Of a stretch of DNA of 64,000 nucleotides, positions 22,738 through 33,703 are shown one piece after another. How positions within the stretch are numbered: the first letter of the stretch is position 1; each line of letters begins with the position of its first letter. The DNA is from Cherax quadricarinatus. Lineage: Eukaryota > Arthropoda > Malacostraca > Decapoda > Parastacidae. Under the pieces are notes generated by a model, which saw nothing but the letters and a program-made list of their open reading frames with translations, did not search any database and was not told the DNA's origin. A program made the position numbers and the translations under genes. Where the stretch lies: the NCBI RefSeq assembly GCF_038502225.1, contig NW_027196488.1, positions 25,382 to 89,381 of the forward strand. Direction: 5' to 3'.

Positions 22738-25668
22738 TCACACCCACCCACACCCACTCATGTATTTATCCAACCTATTTTTAAAGCTACACAACGTTCT
22801 GGCCTCTATAACTGTACTTGGGAGTTTGTTCCACTCATCCACAACTCTATTACCAAACCAGTACTTTCCTATATCCTTCCTGAATCTGAATTTTTCCAAC
22901 TTAAAACCATTGCTGCGAGTCCTGTCTAGGCTAGATATTTTCAGCACACTATTTACATCCCCTTTATTTATTCCTGTCTTCCATTTATACACCTCAATCA
23001 TATCCCCCCTAATTCTACGTCTTTCTAGAGAGTGCAGATTCAGGGCCCTTAGTCTATCCTCATAGGGAAGGTTTCTGATACATGGGATCAACTTTGTCAT
23101 CCTCCTTTGTACATTTTCCAGAGCATTTATATCCATTCTGTAATACGGTGACCAAAACTGTGCAGCATAATCTAAATGAGGCCTAACCAAGGATGTATAG
23201 AGTTGAAGAACAACCTGAGGACTCCTATTATTTATGCTTCTTGATATGAAGCCAAGGATTCTATTAGCTTTATTGCGAACACTTATGCACTGTTGTCTTG
23301 GTTTCAGATTACTGCTAACCAGAACTCCTAAATCTTTTTCGCAATCCGTAATATTAAGATCTACATTATTTAGTTTATATGTGGCATGGTTATTGTCCTG
23401 TCCAACATTTAGAACTTTGCATTTGTCTATATTAAACTGCATCTGCCACTTCTCCGACCACTGCATCAGTCTATTCAAATCTTCCTGGAGTGCTCTAATG
23501 TCCTCGTCAGAATGAATTCGACGGCCTATTTTGGTGTCATCGGCAAACTTGCTGATGTCGCTCTTTATGCCCTCATCTATGTCGTTTATGTAGATTGTGA
23601 ACAGCAGGGGGCCCAACACTGACCCCTGTGGAACACCGCTCGTGACGCTTCCCCACTCTGATTTCTCCCCATTTATGCAAACTCTCTGCTGCCTATTTGT
23701 CAACCATGCCTCTATCCAGGAAAAAATTTCTCCTCCTATTCCATGTGCCTTAATTTTCCTCAATAGTCTCTGATGTGGGACCCTGTCAAAAGCCTTACTG
23801 AAGTCCATATACACAATATCATATTCATTACCATGATCTACCTCCTCAAATACCTTAGTGAAAAAAGTTAATAAATTCGTAAGGCAGGAACGCCCCTTTG
23901 TAAAACCATGCTGAGATTCGTTGATTAATTTATGCTTTTCAAGGTGGCTACGAACTGCCTCGGCAATTATTGATTCCATAAATTTTCCCACTATGGAGGT
24001 TAGGCTTATTGGTCTATAGTTCGAAGCTAAGGACCTGTCACCTGCTTTGAAAATAGGTATCACATTTGCCATTTTCCACTTATCTGGCACCATGCCAGTT
24101 TGTAGTGATATGTTGAAAAGATTAGCCAAAGGTTTGCTAAGCTCCTCTTTACATTCCTTTAGAACCCTTGCATACAGTTCATCAGGGCCTGGGGATTTGT
24201 TAGGTTTTAATTTATCTATTTGCCTAAGGACCATGTCACTTGTGACCCTAATCGTGCACAGTTTATTATCGTCCTGTTCTACATAATTTATCATTTCTGG
24301 AATATCGCTGGTATCCTCCTGTGTAAAAACTGAGAGGAAGTATGTGTTAAAAATTCTACACATTTCCTTATCACTGTCAGTGAGCTGACCCGAGGAACTT
24401 TTGAGTGGGCCTATCTTGTCCCTGATCTTACTTCTGTATACCTGAAAGAATCCTTTTGGGTTAGTCTTCGATTCTCTTGCAACTTTAACCTCATAATCTC
24501 TTTTTGCTTTTCTAATTCCCTTTTTTATTTCTCTCTTTAACTGAATATATCGATTTCTTAATTGCCCCTCTCCTCTTTTGATTTGCCTATATATGCCTCT
24601 CTTTTGACCAATTAGATATTTTAATCTATTGTTCATCCATTTAGGATCATTTTTGTTTGATCTGATTTCCCTATTTGGAACATAATTTGACTGAGCAGCT
24701 AGAACTATGCCCTGGAAAGCGTCATATCGGCAACCATCACCACCTACCTGACCCTTAGTCAGGTCATTCCAGTTCAGCCCACCTAAGTAATTTTTCAGTC
24801 CTATGAAATCAGCCAAGCGGAAGTCAGGGACAGAGACTTGATTGCCATTATTAGGGGAATTCCATGATATATTAAAACTGAGTGATTTGTGATCACTTTC
24901 CCCAAGCTCATCATTAACCTCAAGATTATTAATTAGTGTTTCCCTACTGGCAAGAACCAAGTCAAGGAGGTTATTTCCCCTAGTTGGCTCTGTCACAAAC
25001 TGTTTTAAAAAACAATCCTGGATCGTATCAAGAAAGTCACCTGACTCTAAATTTCCTGTCAAATTGCTCCAGTCAATCTGTCTATAGTTGAAATCTCCCA
25101 TTAGCACAACATTTTCGTATGTAGATGCCTTACGAATTTCGTCCCATAGAAGTTTACTGCACTCCCTATCAAGATTTGGGGCCCTGTAAATCACACCCAA
25201 AATTAGTTTTTCTCGGCCCTCGAGAAGCTGTAACCAAACAGATTCAGTGGCTGACGCTTCTAATTTTATATCTTGTCTAACACAACAATTTAAATTGTCT
25301 CTGACATACATCGCTACTCCACCACCTTTCCTGTTGACCCTGTCAGTGTGGAATAATTTATAGCCTTGTATGTGACATTCAGAGGGCATCTCTCTATCTT
25401 TCAGATTGAGCCAGGTCTCTGTTATAGCAATAATATCTATGTTTCCTGCACTTGCAATTAATCTTAGCTCATCTATCTTATTTCTTACACTCCTGCTATT
25501 AGTATAGTAAACCTTAAGGGAGCTAGTCCCTTGCTGCCCTCTGCTGTCCCCCTTTGTTTGCTGACCTGATCTATTGTCTTTATTTATAACTTCATGCTGA
25601 ATGCCTTTTATACATTTACTGTTTCCAACCCTAGTGTTGCAACCTGCTTGTTTCCCACACACACCCAT
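22738..25668 (-). CDS. LINE C ORF2: endonuclease and reverse transcriptase (intact)
   Basis: The protein has 976 residues. Endonuclease blocks are YYTNSRSVRNKIDEL, ITETWL near 83, GDFNYRQIDW near 191 and SDHKSL near 258. RT blocks are PGPDELYARVLK, FKAGDRSLASNYRPISL, MDFSKAFDRVPH near 624, [19 protein letters not shown] near 681 and FADDTKI near 707. The C-terminal domain reads ENVQRRMTKLIPCIRNLPYE and LHSLERRRIRGDMIEVYKW, typical of CR1. It starts 14 nt after the stop of ORF1 (TGA at 25685-25683), so translation may use termination-reinitiation. The first 50 residues before the endonuclease core are poorly conserved in general and the exact start is uncertain. Confidence 0.93.
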   Translation of the reverse strand: MGVCGKQAGCNTRVGNSKCIKGIQHEVINKDNRSGQQTKGDSRGQQGTSSLKVYYTNSRSVRNKIDELRLIASAGNIDIIAITETWLNLKDREMPSECHIQGYKLFHTDRVNRKGGGVAMYVRDNLNCCVRQDIKLEASATESVWLQLLEGREKLILGVIYRAPNLDRECSKLLWDEIRKASTYENVVLMGDFNYRQIDWSNLTGNLESGDFLDTIQDCFLKQFVTEPTRGNNLLDLVLASRETLINNLEVNDELGESDHKSLSFNISWNSPNNGNQVSVPDFRLADFIGLKNYLGGLNWNDLTKGQVGGDGCRYDAFQGIVLAAQSNYVPNREIRSNKNDPKWMNNRLKYLIGQKRGIYRQIKRGEGQLRNRYIQLKREIKKGIRKAKRDYEVKVARESKTNPKGFFQVYRSKIRDKIGPLKSSSGQLTDSDKEMCRIFNTYFLSVFTQEDTSDIPEMINYVEQDDNKLCTIRVTSDMVLRQIDKLKPNKSPGPDELYARVLKECKEELSKPLANLFNISLQTGMVPDKWKMANVIPIFKAGDRSLASNYRPISLTSIVGKFMESIIAEAVRSHLEKHKLINESQHGFTKGRSCLTNLLTFFTKVFEEVDHGNEYDIVYMDFSKAFDRVPHQRLLRKIKAHGIGGEIFSWIEAWLTNRQQRVCINGEKSEWGSVTSGVPQGSVLGPLLFTIYINDIDEGIKSDISKFADDTKIGRRIHSDEDIRALQEDLNRLMQWSEKWQMQFNIDKCKVLNVGQDNNHATYKLNNVDLNITDCEKDLGVLVSSNLKPRQQCISVRNKANRILGFISRSINNRSPQVVLQLYTSLVRPHLDYAAQFWSPYYRMDINALENVQRRMTKLIPCIRNLPYEDRLRALNLHSLERRRIRGDMIEVYKWKTGINKGDVNSVLKISSLDRTRSNGFKLEKFRFRKDIGKYWFGNRVVDEWNKLPSTVIEARTLCSFKNRLDKYMSGCGWV

Positions 25669-25682
25669 ACCTCTATCTTCTA

Positions 25683-26609
25683 TCAGTTTAAAATCATAGG
25701 CATTTCACCAATGGCCTTCTCAATCGAGTTTGCAAGTGCTACCACCCCAGCCCCAGAGAGATGTACCCCATCCCTTGCATACATATCATGTTTGCCATAA
25801 AAGTTGTTCCAGTTGTCAATGAATGGGATTGCAAGTTCCTTGCAGTATCTGTCTAGCCAGCAATTTACACCAATTGCCCTAGACAACCATTCATTTCCTA
25901 CTCCCCTTCTAGGCAAGATGCTACATATGATTGGGATCCCTCCCTTAGACTTAATGAAATCTATAGCTGACCTGTACTTATCTAGCAGCTCTTCTCTCCT
26001 ACCCTTCCCAATATCATTTCCACCAGCACTGAGACAGATAATGGGCTTGTTCCCATTACCTGACATGATATTATCCAGCCTGTTGACTATGTCCCCAACA
26101 CCAGCTCCAGGGAAGCACACTCTATCTCTCATCTTCTTATTCCTATTACAAAAAGCACGGTCAATATATCTTACCTGAGAGTCACCAACCACAAGAATGC
26201 GCTTACCTCTATTAGCAGGGGCAGTAGTACCCTTACCTTCACTGGCCACTGAAGTACATTCATCCTGAAGAACAGAGAAGCGATTTCCTACCTTCAGATC
26301 TTCACTCTTAACTTTCCTTATTCTGATGCTCCTCCCATTACTGGGAACCACTCGCCACTTGTAGCAGGTGCTGGACTGCACCTCACTGCTGGTAGCCGTT
26401 GCTACCTCCCCACCTACAGCCTCCTCACAGCGAGAGACAGACTGCACCTCACTGCTAGAAGCCTCATTCCCCACAACTCCAGCCACCTCACACTCTCTCC
26501 CAGACCCATTGAGGTGGACCTTCAGCCTCCTAATCTCCTCCTGGAGAAGCAAGACCTCCTCCTTCAACTCTCCAACCTCAATTTTTAAAACACTGCAGAA
26601 GCAAGCCAT
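25683..26609 (-). CDS. LINE C ORF1: coiled coil plus SGNH (GDSL-like) esterase domain
   Basis: The protein has 308 residues. Residues 9-33 (VGELKEEVLLLQEEIRRLKV) form a predicted coiled coil. A polar linker follows, then an SGNH hydrolase fold: VVGDSQVRYID near 142 (block I, nucleophile Ser), GGNDIG near 197 (block III) and DGVHLSG near 283 (block V, Asp and His). Esterase domains are known in ORF1 proteins of CR1 elements, where they may act on lipids or aid membrane or RNA association. All three catalytic blocks are present. It precedes ORF2 by 14 nt. Confidence 0.9.
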   Translation of the reverse strand: MACFCSVLKIEVGELKEEVLLLQEEIRRLKVHLNGSGRECEVAGVVGNEASSSEVQSVSRCEEAVGGEVATATSSEVQSSTCYKWRVVPSNGRSIRIRKVKSEDLKVGNRFSVLQDECTSVASEGKGTTAPANRGKRILVVGDSQVRYIDRAFCNRNKKMRDRVCFPGAGVGDIVNRLDNIMSGNGNKPIICLSAGGNDIGKGRREELLDKYRSAIDFIKSKGGIPIICSILPRRGVGNEWLSRAIGVNCWLDRYCKELAIPFIDNWNNFYGKHDMYARDGVHLSGAGVVALANSIEKAIGEMPMILN

Positions 26610-26685
26610 GCTTTGTAACCGTCCACGCTAATCCCCAAAGCAGCTCAGGGTCTGTGACCTCACGTGACGACTGACCACTGACCAC

Positions 26686-27684
26686 ACCACCAGTGGTTGT
26701 ATTACTTACCAACAATAACCCCTTCAAACATGGTTCAGTAGTGCACCACCAGTCATTGCCCTATTTTCCAACAATAACACCTTCAAGCATGGTTCAGTAC
26801 TGCACCACCAGTGGTTGCACTATATACCAAAAATAACACCTTTAAGCATGGTTCAGCACTGCACCACCAGTGGTTGCCCTAAATTCTAAAAATAACACCC
26901 TAAAGCATGGTTCAGAATGGTACACAAGTGGTTGCCCTATTTTCCAACAATAACAACTTCAGGCAATGTTCAGTACTGCACCACAAGTGTTTGCTTCACA
27001 TACAAACAATAACACCTTCAATCATGGTTCAGGACTGCATCACCAGTGGTTGCCCTATATACCAACAATAATCCCTTAAAGCATGGCTCAGTATTGCACC
27101 ACCAGTGGTTGCCCTATATTCCAACAATAGCACCTTCAAGCCTGGTTCGGTACTGCATCACCAGTAGTTGCCCAATATACCAACAACAACACCTTGAAGC
27201 ATGGTTCAGTACTGCACCACCGGAAATTGCCTTATATACCAACAATAACACCTTCAAGCAAGGTTCAGTACTGCACCACCAATGGTTGCCATATATACCA
27301 ACAAACAAGGTTTAATACTGCACCACTAGTGGTTCCCCTATGTAACAACAATAGCACTTTCTAGCCTGGTTCAATAAAGCACCACCAGTGATTGCCATAA
27401 TTCTAACAATAACACCTTAAAGCAAGGTTCAATAATGCAACTCCAGTGCTTTCCCTATATACCAACAATAATGCCTTTAAGCATGGTTCGGTACTGCACC
27501 ACCACTGGTTACCCAACAATAACATCTTAAATCATCGTTCAGTGCTGCAAAACCAGTGGTTGCCCTATATACCAACAATAACACGTTCAAGCAAGGTACA
27601 GTACAGAACCAGCAGTGGTTGCCCTATATAAAAACAGTAACACTTTCAAGCAGGGTTCAGTAGTGCACCACCAGTGGTTTCTAT
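26686..27684. repeat. Satellite segment
   Basis: About 17 monomers. The last 165 bases (27520-27684) match, monomer for monomer, the first 165 bases after LINE D1 (33704-33868). Confidence 0.9.
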
Positions 27685-27773
27685 GATTCGTCTCTCGACC
27701 ACTGGGAAGAGAGGACGCTTCTTGAGTCTCCCTACACGCTACCTGGTGGTGACTGCTTGACTTAGGCACCAAC

Positions 27774-29049
27774 ATGGCGGATCGTATCAGCTGGAGTGTG
27801 AATACTGTCTGTATTGAATTAGTTCGAGGAACATTAAGCAGTGTGACAATGCATGTACTGTTATCGGCCATAATTAGGGATGTCTACGGGATACCGAACG
27901 ATGAATTGTACGGTGTCGCCCTTAATGGAATGACAAGGGTTTTTGTGAAGTTTACAAGAGCCGGCTTTTACACCAGGATTGTGGATGAATTTCAGGAAAG
28001 GAGGATGAGTGTGAACTCAACAGTAGAGGTGTGTCTACATGATGTTTCAAAATATTACACGTGGGTAAAGGTACGTAATGTACCCTTTCGAGGCAACGTC
28101 GTATGGCATTCAGGAAGCCTTCAGCAATTATGGAACTGTTCATACGGCTAGTATGGGGGTGTGGAGGGACGGGCCATTTGAAGGGCTGCCCGAGGGGTCC
28201 TGCACCCTGAAGATGTCATTGAGGCGGCCAATACCCTCGTATGTTACGCTGACAGGCTATAGGACCCAGGTATTTGTCCACTATGCGGGGCAGAGGAAAA
28301 CTTGCCGATTATGTGATTCTTACGAGCATATGGCGGCGCAGTGTCCTCGAAGGCAAGCCCCTAGGATGGCGTTATCATGGATGGTGGAACAGCAACCGTG
28401 CAACGTGGATGTGGAGTTGGGGGTTGCGGATGGACAGAAGACGAATCTCTGGAGTGAGGAGGTGGACAAGGTGGAAGAGGTGATGGGGACGTGTGTTACC
28501 CTCCCGGAGGTGACAGGGGAGAGGCCCCCATCGCCTGAGGGAAGGGTGGACGTGGAAGAGTCTACCCAGGAGAGGATGTTGGAAGCAGTGCTGCAGGAGT
28601 TCTTGGACGAGCCGGAGGCCGGGGAGGACGGACCCGAGAAGTTAAGTGAGGTGCAGCTGATGGATGAGCAGCAGGGACAGGTGGAGGGTTCGAGGAATGA
28701 CAGAGAGGACAGGGAAGTGGTGGTGGAAGTCCATCAGGAGGACTCGCAGGAGGTAGATATGTGTGTGAGTGAGAGCTCACGCAAACGGACTGCGGGTGCC
28801 TTGGACCTCGATGAGGTTTTAACACCTGGGCAGAGACCTGGGAAGAAGTCATGGGTAGCTGTGGGGGAGAAGGCAAGCAGGGGAGGGGGTGTACCGGGGA
28901 AGCTCAGTGGGGGAGGGCAAGGAGGGGTTGGTGGACAGGTTAGGAAAAATGATAAAAATGGTACAGGTACTATGAAAGGTGAATTGAGTAAGACACAGCG
29001 GCATAGGGGTAAGCCGCCTTTTCTGGGAAGTTCAAGTGTGTCACAATAA
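27774..29049 (+). pseudogene. LINE D1 ORF1, RNA-binding protein with CCHC knuckle, one frameshift
   Basis: The N-terminal region (SVNTVCIELVRGTLS, then AIIRDVYGIPNDELYGVALN) is shared by all D copies and looks like an RRM-type fold. A one-base insertion near 28083 shifts the frame at NVPFEAT. The second part has YAGQRKTCRLCDSYEHMAAQ followed by C, a CX2CX4HX4C knuckle, then an acidic region and the conserved RKRTAGALDLDEVLTPGQRP motif. ORF1 proteins of Tx1-like LINEs and the related vertebrate ZCCHC3 have a similar layout. The ATG context (CCAACATGG) is shared with D2 and D5. Confidence 0.82.
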
Positions 29050-32000
29050 ATGTAAATGGTCTTAAATCTGAGGTAAAAAGGGTTTGGTTAGAATGGTTTT
29101 TACGAAGGTTTGATGTAGATGTATGTTTTTTGCAGGAGCATAACCATAGGTTAGGGTGTGAATTGCGTTTGCGGGGTTATAACCTATTTGTCAGTAATGC
29201 TTTGCAATTAAAAGGAGGGGTGGCAGTGGCTGTAAAGGAGACCAGCCCATTGCGTGTCATGGGTTGGGAGGAGGGGGGAGGGGGGAGGGTCGTAAGGGTA
29301 GATGGGCACTGGGGGGTGGGGAGAGTATGTTTCATTGGTGTTTATATGCCGGCATGCAACAATGTTAGAGTGAAAGTTGATTTTGTTCGTGATGTTTTGA
29401 TGTATTATTTGCGGGGTTTACCTTCCATAACTGTACTTGGGGGTGATTGGAACTGTGTGATTAGGTATGGGGATGTCTCACCGAGGGGGGCGGGATGTGT
29501 CTTGGGTGCTCTAAGGGATGTGTTAAGGGATGTAGGAGTTGTAGATGTGGTGGGGAGGGGGGAGTATGGGGTGGAGCACACGTTCATTCGTGGGAATTAT
29601 GAGGCGAGGTTAGATAGGATATATGTGATGCAGGGGATTGGTGTGGAGAGAGTGAGGGCTTTCGATGTCGGTTTTTCGGATCACAGGGCGGTGATAGCTG
29701 ATCTGCGGGTGGATGGTATAGTACGCATATATGCTGTGTATTGGAAATTGAATGTGAGGCTTCTGGAGGATGGGGATGAAGGCTCTTCCTTTGAGGAATG
29801 GTGGAGACATTTCTTGGATGGTAGGGATGGTGAGATGGATTTGCTTGACTGGTGGGAGATGCGGGCTAAGACAGGAATCGCAGAGTTTTTCAGGATACGT
29901 GGAAGGGAACAGGCACGATGGAGATATGGTTTGCAAAACTACCTGGAGGGACAGCTGAATGCTGTTTACGACGGGGGGGAGGGGGGGTTAGGGAAGGTAT
30001 GCGAGGGGATGTGGATGGTTTAAGGAGAAGGATTGAAGAGTTACATAATGAAAGGTTTAACGCGATTAGAGTTAGGGCAGGGTTAGAGGAGGTGTTAAAA
30101 GGTGATCGACCATCAGTTTATGTCCTGAGAAAATTTAGGGAAAGGCAGATGGTGACTACCATAGCGCATCTAGTGGTCGCTGATGGGGGGGGGGGGTTAT
30201 GTGGTGGGTCAAGGCCTTACCGATACGGATGACATTAGCGTTTATGCTGATTATTGGTTTAGGGAGAAATGGAGGAGGAACACGGAAGTTGCCAGTGAGG
30301 AGGTATTTGGGGTTATGCAGAATACTATTGTATTGGGACAACAGGAACAGGAAATGCTGGAGGGTAGTATTAGTGAGGAGGAGGTGGGGGAGGCGGTTTA
30401 CGGGATGAGTCAGGGTAAGACGCCGGGCATTGATGGAATACCGAATGATTTTTATAGAGTTTATTGGGAATGCATTAGGTATGGTTTAGTGGAGGTCTTG
30501 AATTATATGTGGAGCAGTGGGAGGATGGGGAAGACACAGAAAACCGGGATCGTTGTGTTGGTGCCGAAGAAGAAGGAAGGGAAAGTACTGAGTGATTATA
30601 GAGCGATATCCTTAATGTGTGCAGATTATAAAATTTATGCTAAAATTCTGGGCAATAGACTGAAGAAGGTTCTAGGATCAGTGATACATGGGGGACAGTT
30701 TGGCATCCCGGGAAGAAGTATGAGGGACGGGCATAGTCACATAAGGGATTTTATTGAGAGCTGCACCGGAGGGGGAATACTCGGTTTAGATTGGGCTAAT
30801 GCGTATGATTGTGTGAATAGGGATTTCTTAAAAGTTTGTTTGGAAAAGTTGGGTTTGGGGGGGAGGGTGGTGAGATGGGTGCAAACCTTGTATGAGGGTG
30901 CGGTTATTAGGGTACAGGTTAATGGTAAGTTGGGGGACCCAGTACTGATGGAGAGAGGTTTGAGGTAGGGTTGTCCACTCTCACAGTTATTGTTTGCCTG
31001 CGTACAGAATCCATTTTATGGGATAGTGGATGAGGTGGTGAATGGACAGGGGATAATGGGGGGTGGGCGGGGGGGGTATTGTTGGGTATGTAGATGATAC
31101 TACAGTGCTGGTAATGCATGAGGAAGATCTAAGGAAAGTTGGTGGAGTCATTCAGATATTTGGAGATGCTACGGGTATGAGAGTTAATTTAATGAAGTTG
31201 AGACTATTAGAGGTGGGGGATTGGATAGGAGGGACCTTGGGGGAGGGGTTGGGATGGTCAGTAGTGGACAGAATTAGGGTTTGTGGAGTATGGTACATGG
31301 CTGAAGTGCAGGATAGTAGGAAGATAAATTCGGAATTAGTTACGAGCAGGGTTTTGGGTAGGCTTGGAGGCTTAAGGGCTAGGGACGTAACATTACAGCA
31401 GAGAGTTTTAGTGGTCAACTCTCTGGTTTACAGTAAGGTGTGGGGAGTGGCTGAGGTGTTCCCTTTAAGAGCACAGGATATTGCGGAAATCCAGAGGAAG
31501 GTTCTAAGGTATGTGTGGGGGTTTGGGAGGGCATGGTTGCGCAAGGACGTGGTGATGACGGATGTGAGACGTGGGGGTCTTGGCCTGATGGCATTGGGTC
31601 ATAGAGTAATGGCTTTATATATTAAACAAAGATATATCCGGACTGGGGGGAACCGGGGAGTCAGGGTAGGTAGGGTAATGGAGGATGCACGAAGATGGTG
31701 GTGTGGAAGGGATTTGAGGTATTGTGAAGACATGTTGAGGGTTTTATTGAATGTAGAACAGGTGTCCAAATTAAAGGTCAAACGGATGGTGGGTGCTGTG
31801 GTGGGTACGGGTGTCTTACAAGGGCTTGCTGTATATCCAACATATGACTGGATGAGCATATGGAGGAAGTTTGGCTTGCTTAGAATACCAGCGGGGGTAC
31901 GGGAGTTAGTATATCGTTTTCTAATGGGAATTTTGGCCTCTAGGGATGTGTTGTGTAAAATGGGTCTTGTAAGAGAGGACTCATGCTTGCACTGTGGGGA

Positions 32001-32411
32001 CACCGAAACGGCTTTTCATGCGGTATTTTTTTGTCCCTCTTTGGAGGGGGTGAGGTTATGGATGGTGAGCATTATCAGACTTTTTTTTTTTGGGGGGGGG
32101 GGAAATGGCCATTCCTAAGGGCTTTAATGTTGGATGTAACTGGGGTGCCGGGTGATGTGGGTAGGGCTTTAATGTATGTCATGACGGATTATTTACATGT
32201 ATCTTGGGGGATGAGGGAGGTTCGGGGAGAGTTGAGAATAAAAGCGTTAGCAGCGAGATTTTATAGAACGATGTGTAGGAATAGGCAAGTCTATGGGGGG
32301 CGGTGGGTAATTAGCTTTTCGGAGGGTTACCGGAATCTCACTGTGGGTGGCCTCCTCCTCATGAACCCAGGGGGCGGGCAAAGGGTTGGTCTCCTACCGG
32401 GGGATGCATGA
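29031..32411 (+). pseudogene. LINE D1 ORF2, endonuclease and RT, multiple breaks
   Basis: The endonuclease (LQEHNHRLG, GGDWNCVI, ARLDRIYV, SDHRAVIADL) is open to 30023. Frameshifts follow at G runs near 29975-29990 and 30184-30196. An in-frame TAG at 30966-30968 replaces the Gln of the RT block RGLRQGCPLS. The palm (GYVDDTTVLV) resumes in another frame near 31075, and a last shift lies near 32090-32103. The C-terminal zinc motif (CLHCGDTETAFHAVFFC) is visible near 31985-32035. This copy cannot make an enzyme. Confidence 0.85.
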
Positions 32412-33703
32412 GGGTAGGTTGGTTTAGGCTCCTTTGTTGTGTGGATGGTGGGAGGGCTATGAATGGAGTGGGAAGGAGATGCATGATGAATTTGGAAACC
32501 TATGGTTATGTTCACTGCATACAGGATAATCTTTAAACCATGATAACTAAATCTTGGGATCTCGGGTTTAGCGCAGAATGATCTTAATTTTGCACCCAAG
32601 TTAAACTTGATCGTTGTTCAACTTATGTTTGTGAGGTGCTGTGACCCTGCATAGTTGCTTTGTGGTAGAAAATTTTCTGCTTTTCGGTATAAAAGTTAGT
32701 GGTTGGTTAACAACAGGAATCCGGTGTTAACTACAGTTTTGGGTTGCATTTAACCCAGGTACATTTCATTGCTGTCAACAAAATTTGAATTGTTACTTAG
32801 GTTAGCTGTGTTTATTCATGAATTCATGATCTTTGTAGTGTCAGGCTTCGTCAATTTTATGATCACATAAATGGCATCTTTCTCTAGTGTACCTAACCAT
32901 GTATATGTGTGGGTTGTAATGACATATGAATATTATGATGAATTGTGAGGTATTGGTTAGGAGTGGCAATTTTATTGTACAATGCCCTTAATGGGGATTG
33001 AGTAAGATTCGTCAACCGGTTTTGTTCTTTAGTGTTATTGCGGAAAAAATAAGGACGGAACACGTATGAACCTGTATGTCATTATTTTAATTATATGACT
33101 ATTGTATGTGCATGATGAATTTTTATTCTCATGATAATGTTCAGTATTATATCATTGTATTCTGTACTGGTAATGGTATTGATGTCCTACGTGGGACCCA
33201 AGGCCATGTGTACTTGCTGACATATTAATGTATATTGTTTTTGATGGACGTACAGTATAAGCCTGTGTAAGCCTGTAATTAGGATAGGTGGTGAGAGATA
33301 AAAGGAAAAGGGGGGCGGGGGTAGCATGTGCCTGCACGAAGTTGTAAGTGCGGTGAGTCTCTCGGCAATGAGATTATAATTATATGAAAGATCAGGAGCT
33401 AATTAATTAATTTTTATTTTATCTTTTAGAATTTATATAAAAAAAAAAAAAAGTTTTGTAGAGGTTTTTTGTTAGTGATGCGGACGTTGTAGCACTTATA
33501 TATGTCTTCATATTTTGTGATTTGAGTCACTCGTGTATGATATACAAGTATATTGTATACTGAGGGGTTATAAATACAAAATACAAAAATTCGGGGATGA
33601 ATAGCTACAGAATGTTTTGGTGTATTAAATGCTAATATTACAATATAAATTGAGAGGCCAAAGCATTAGTGCACATAGAAAGTTTTGTATATATATAAAA
33701 AAA
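32412..33703 (+). other. 3' UTR of LINE D1
   Basis: AT-rich noncoding sequence with an internal A14 run (33440-33453) and a terminal A7. No other feature seen. Confidence 0.6.

Larger units (their letters stand above)
22563..26685 (-). mobile_element. LINE C, complete CR1-type element, minus strand
   Basis: A two-ORF element on the minus strand: a short 5' leader (about 26610-26685), ORF1 (26609-25683), ORF2 (25668-22738), a 3' UTR and an octamer-type tail at 22563-22583 (sense strand TTCTTATG repeated). An octamer tail is the hallmark of CR1. Both ORFs are open, so this copy looks full length and possibly competent. Satellite sequence abuts both ends; no convincing target duplication, as is usual for CR1. 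Confidence 0.93.
27685..33703 (+). mobile_element. LINE D copy 1 (D1), L1/Tx1-like, decayed, inserted in satellite
   Basis: It begins with ATTCGTCTCTCGACC (27686), the same start as D2 (ATTCGTCTCTCAACC at 40587). It contains ORF1 (27774-29049), ORF2 (about 29031-32411), a 1.3-kb 3' UTR and a short A run (33697-33703). Both ORFs carry several breaks, so it is an old copy. Satellite abuts both ends. Clade assignment (Tx1/L1-like) rests on the ORF1 zinc knuckle, the RT blocks and the ORF2 C-terminal zinc motif. Confidence 0.88.
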
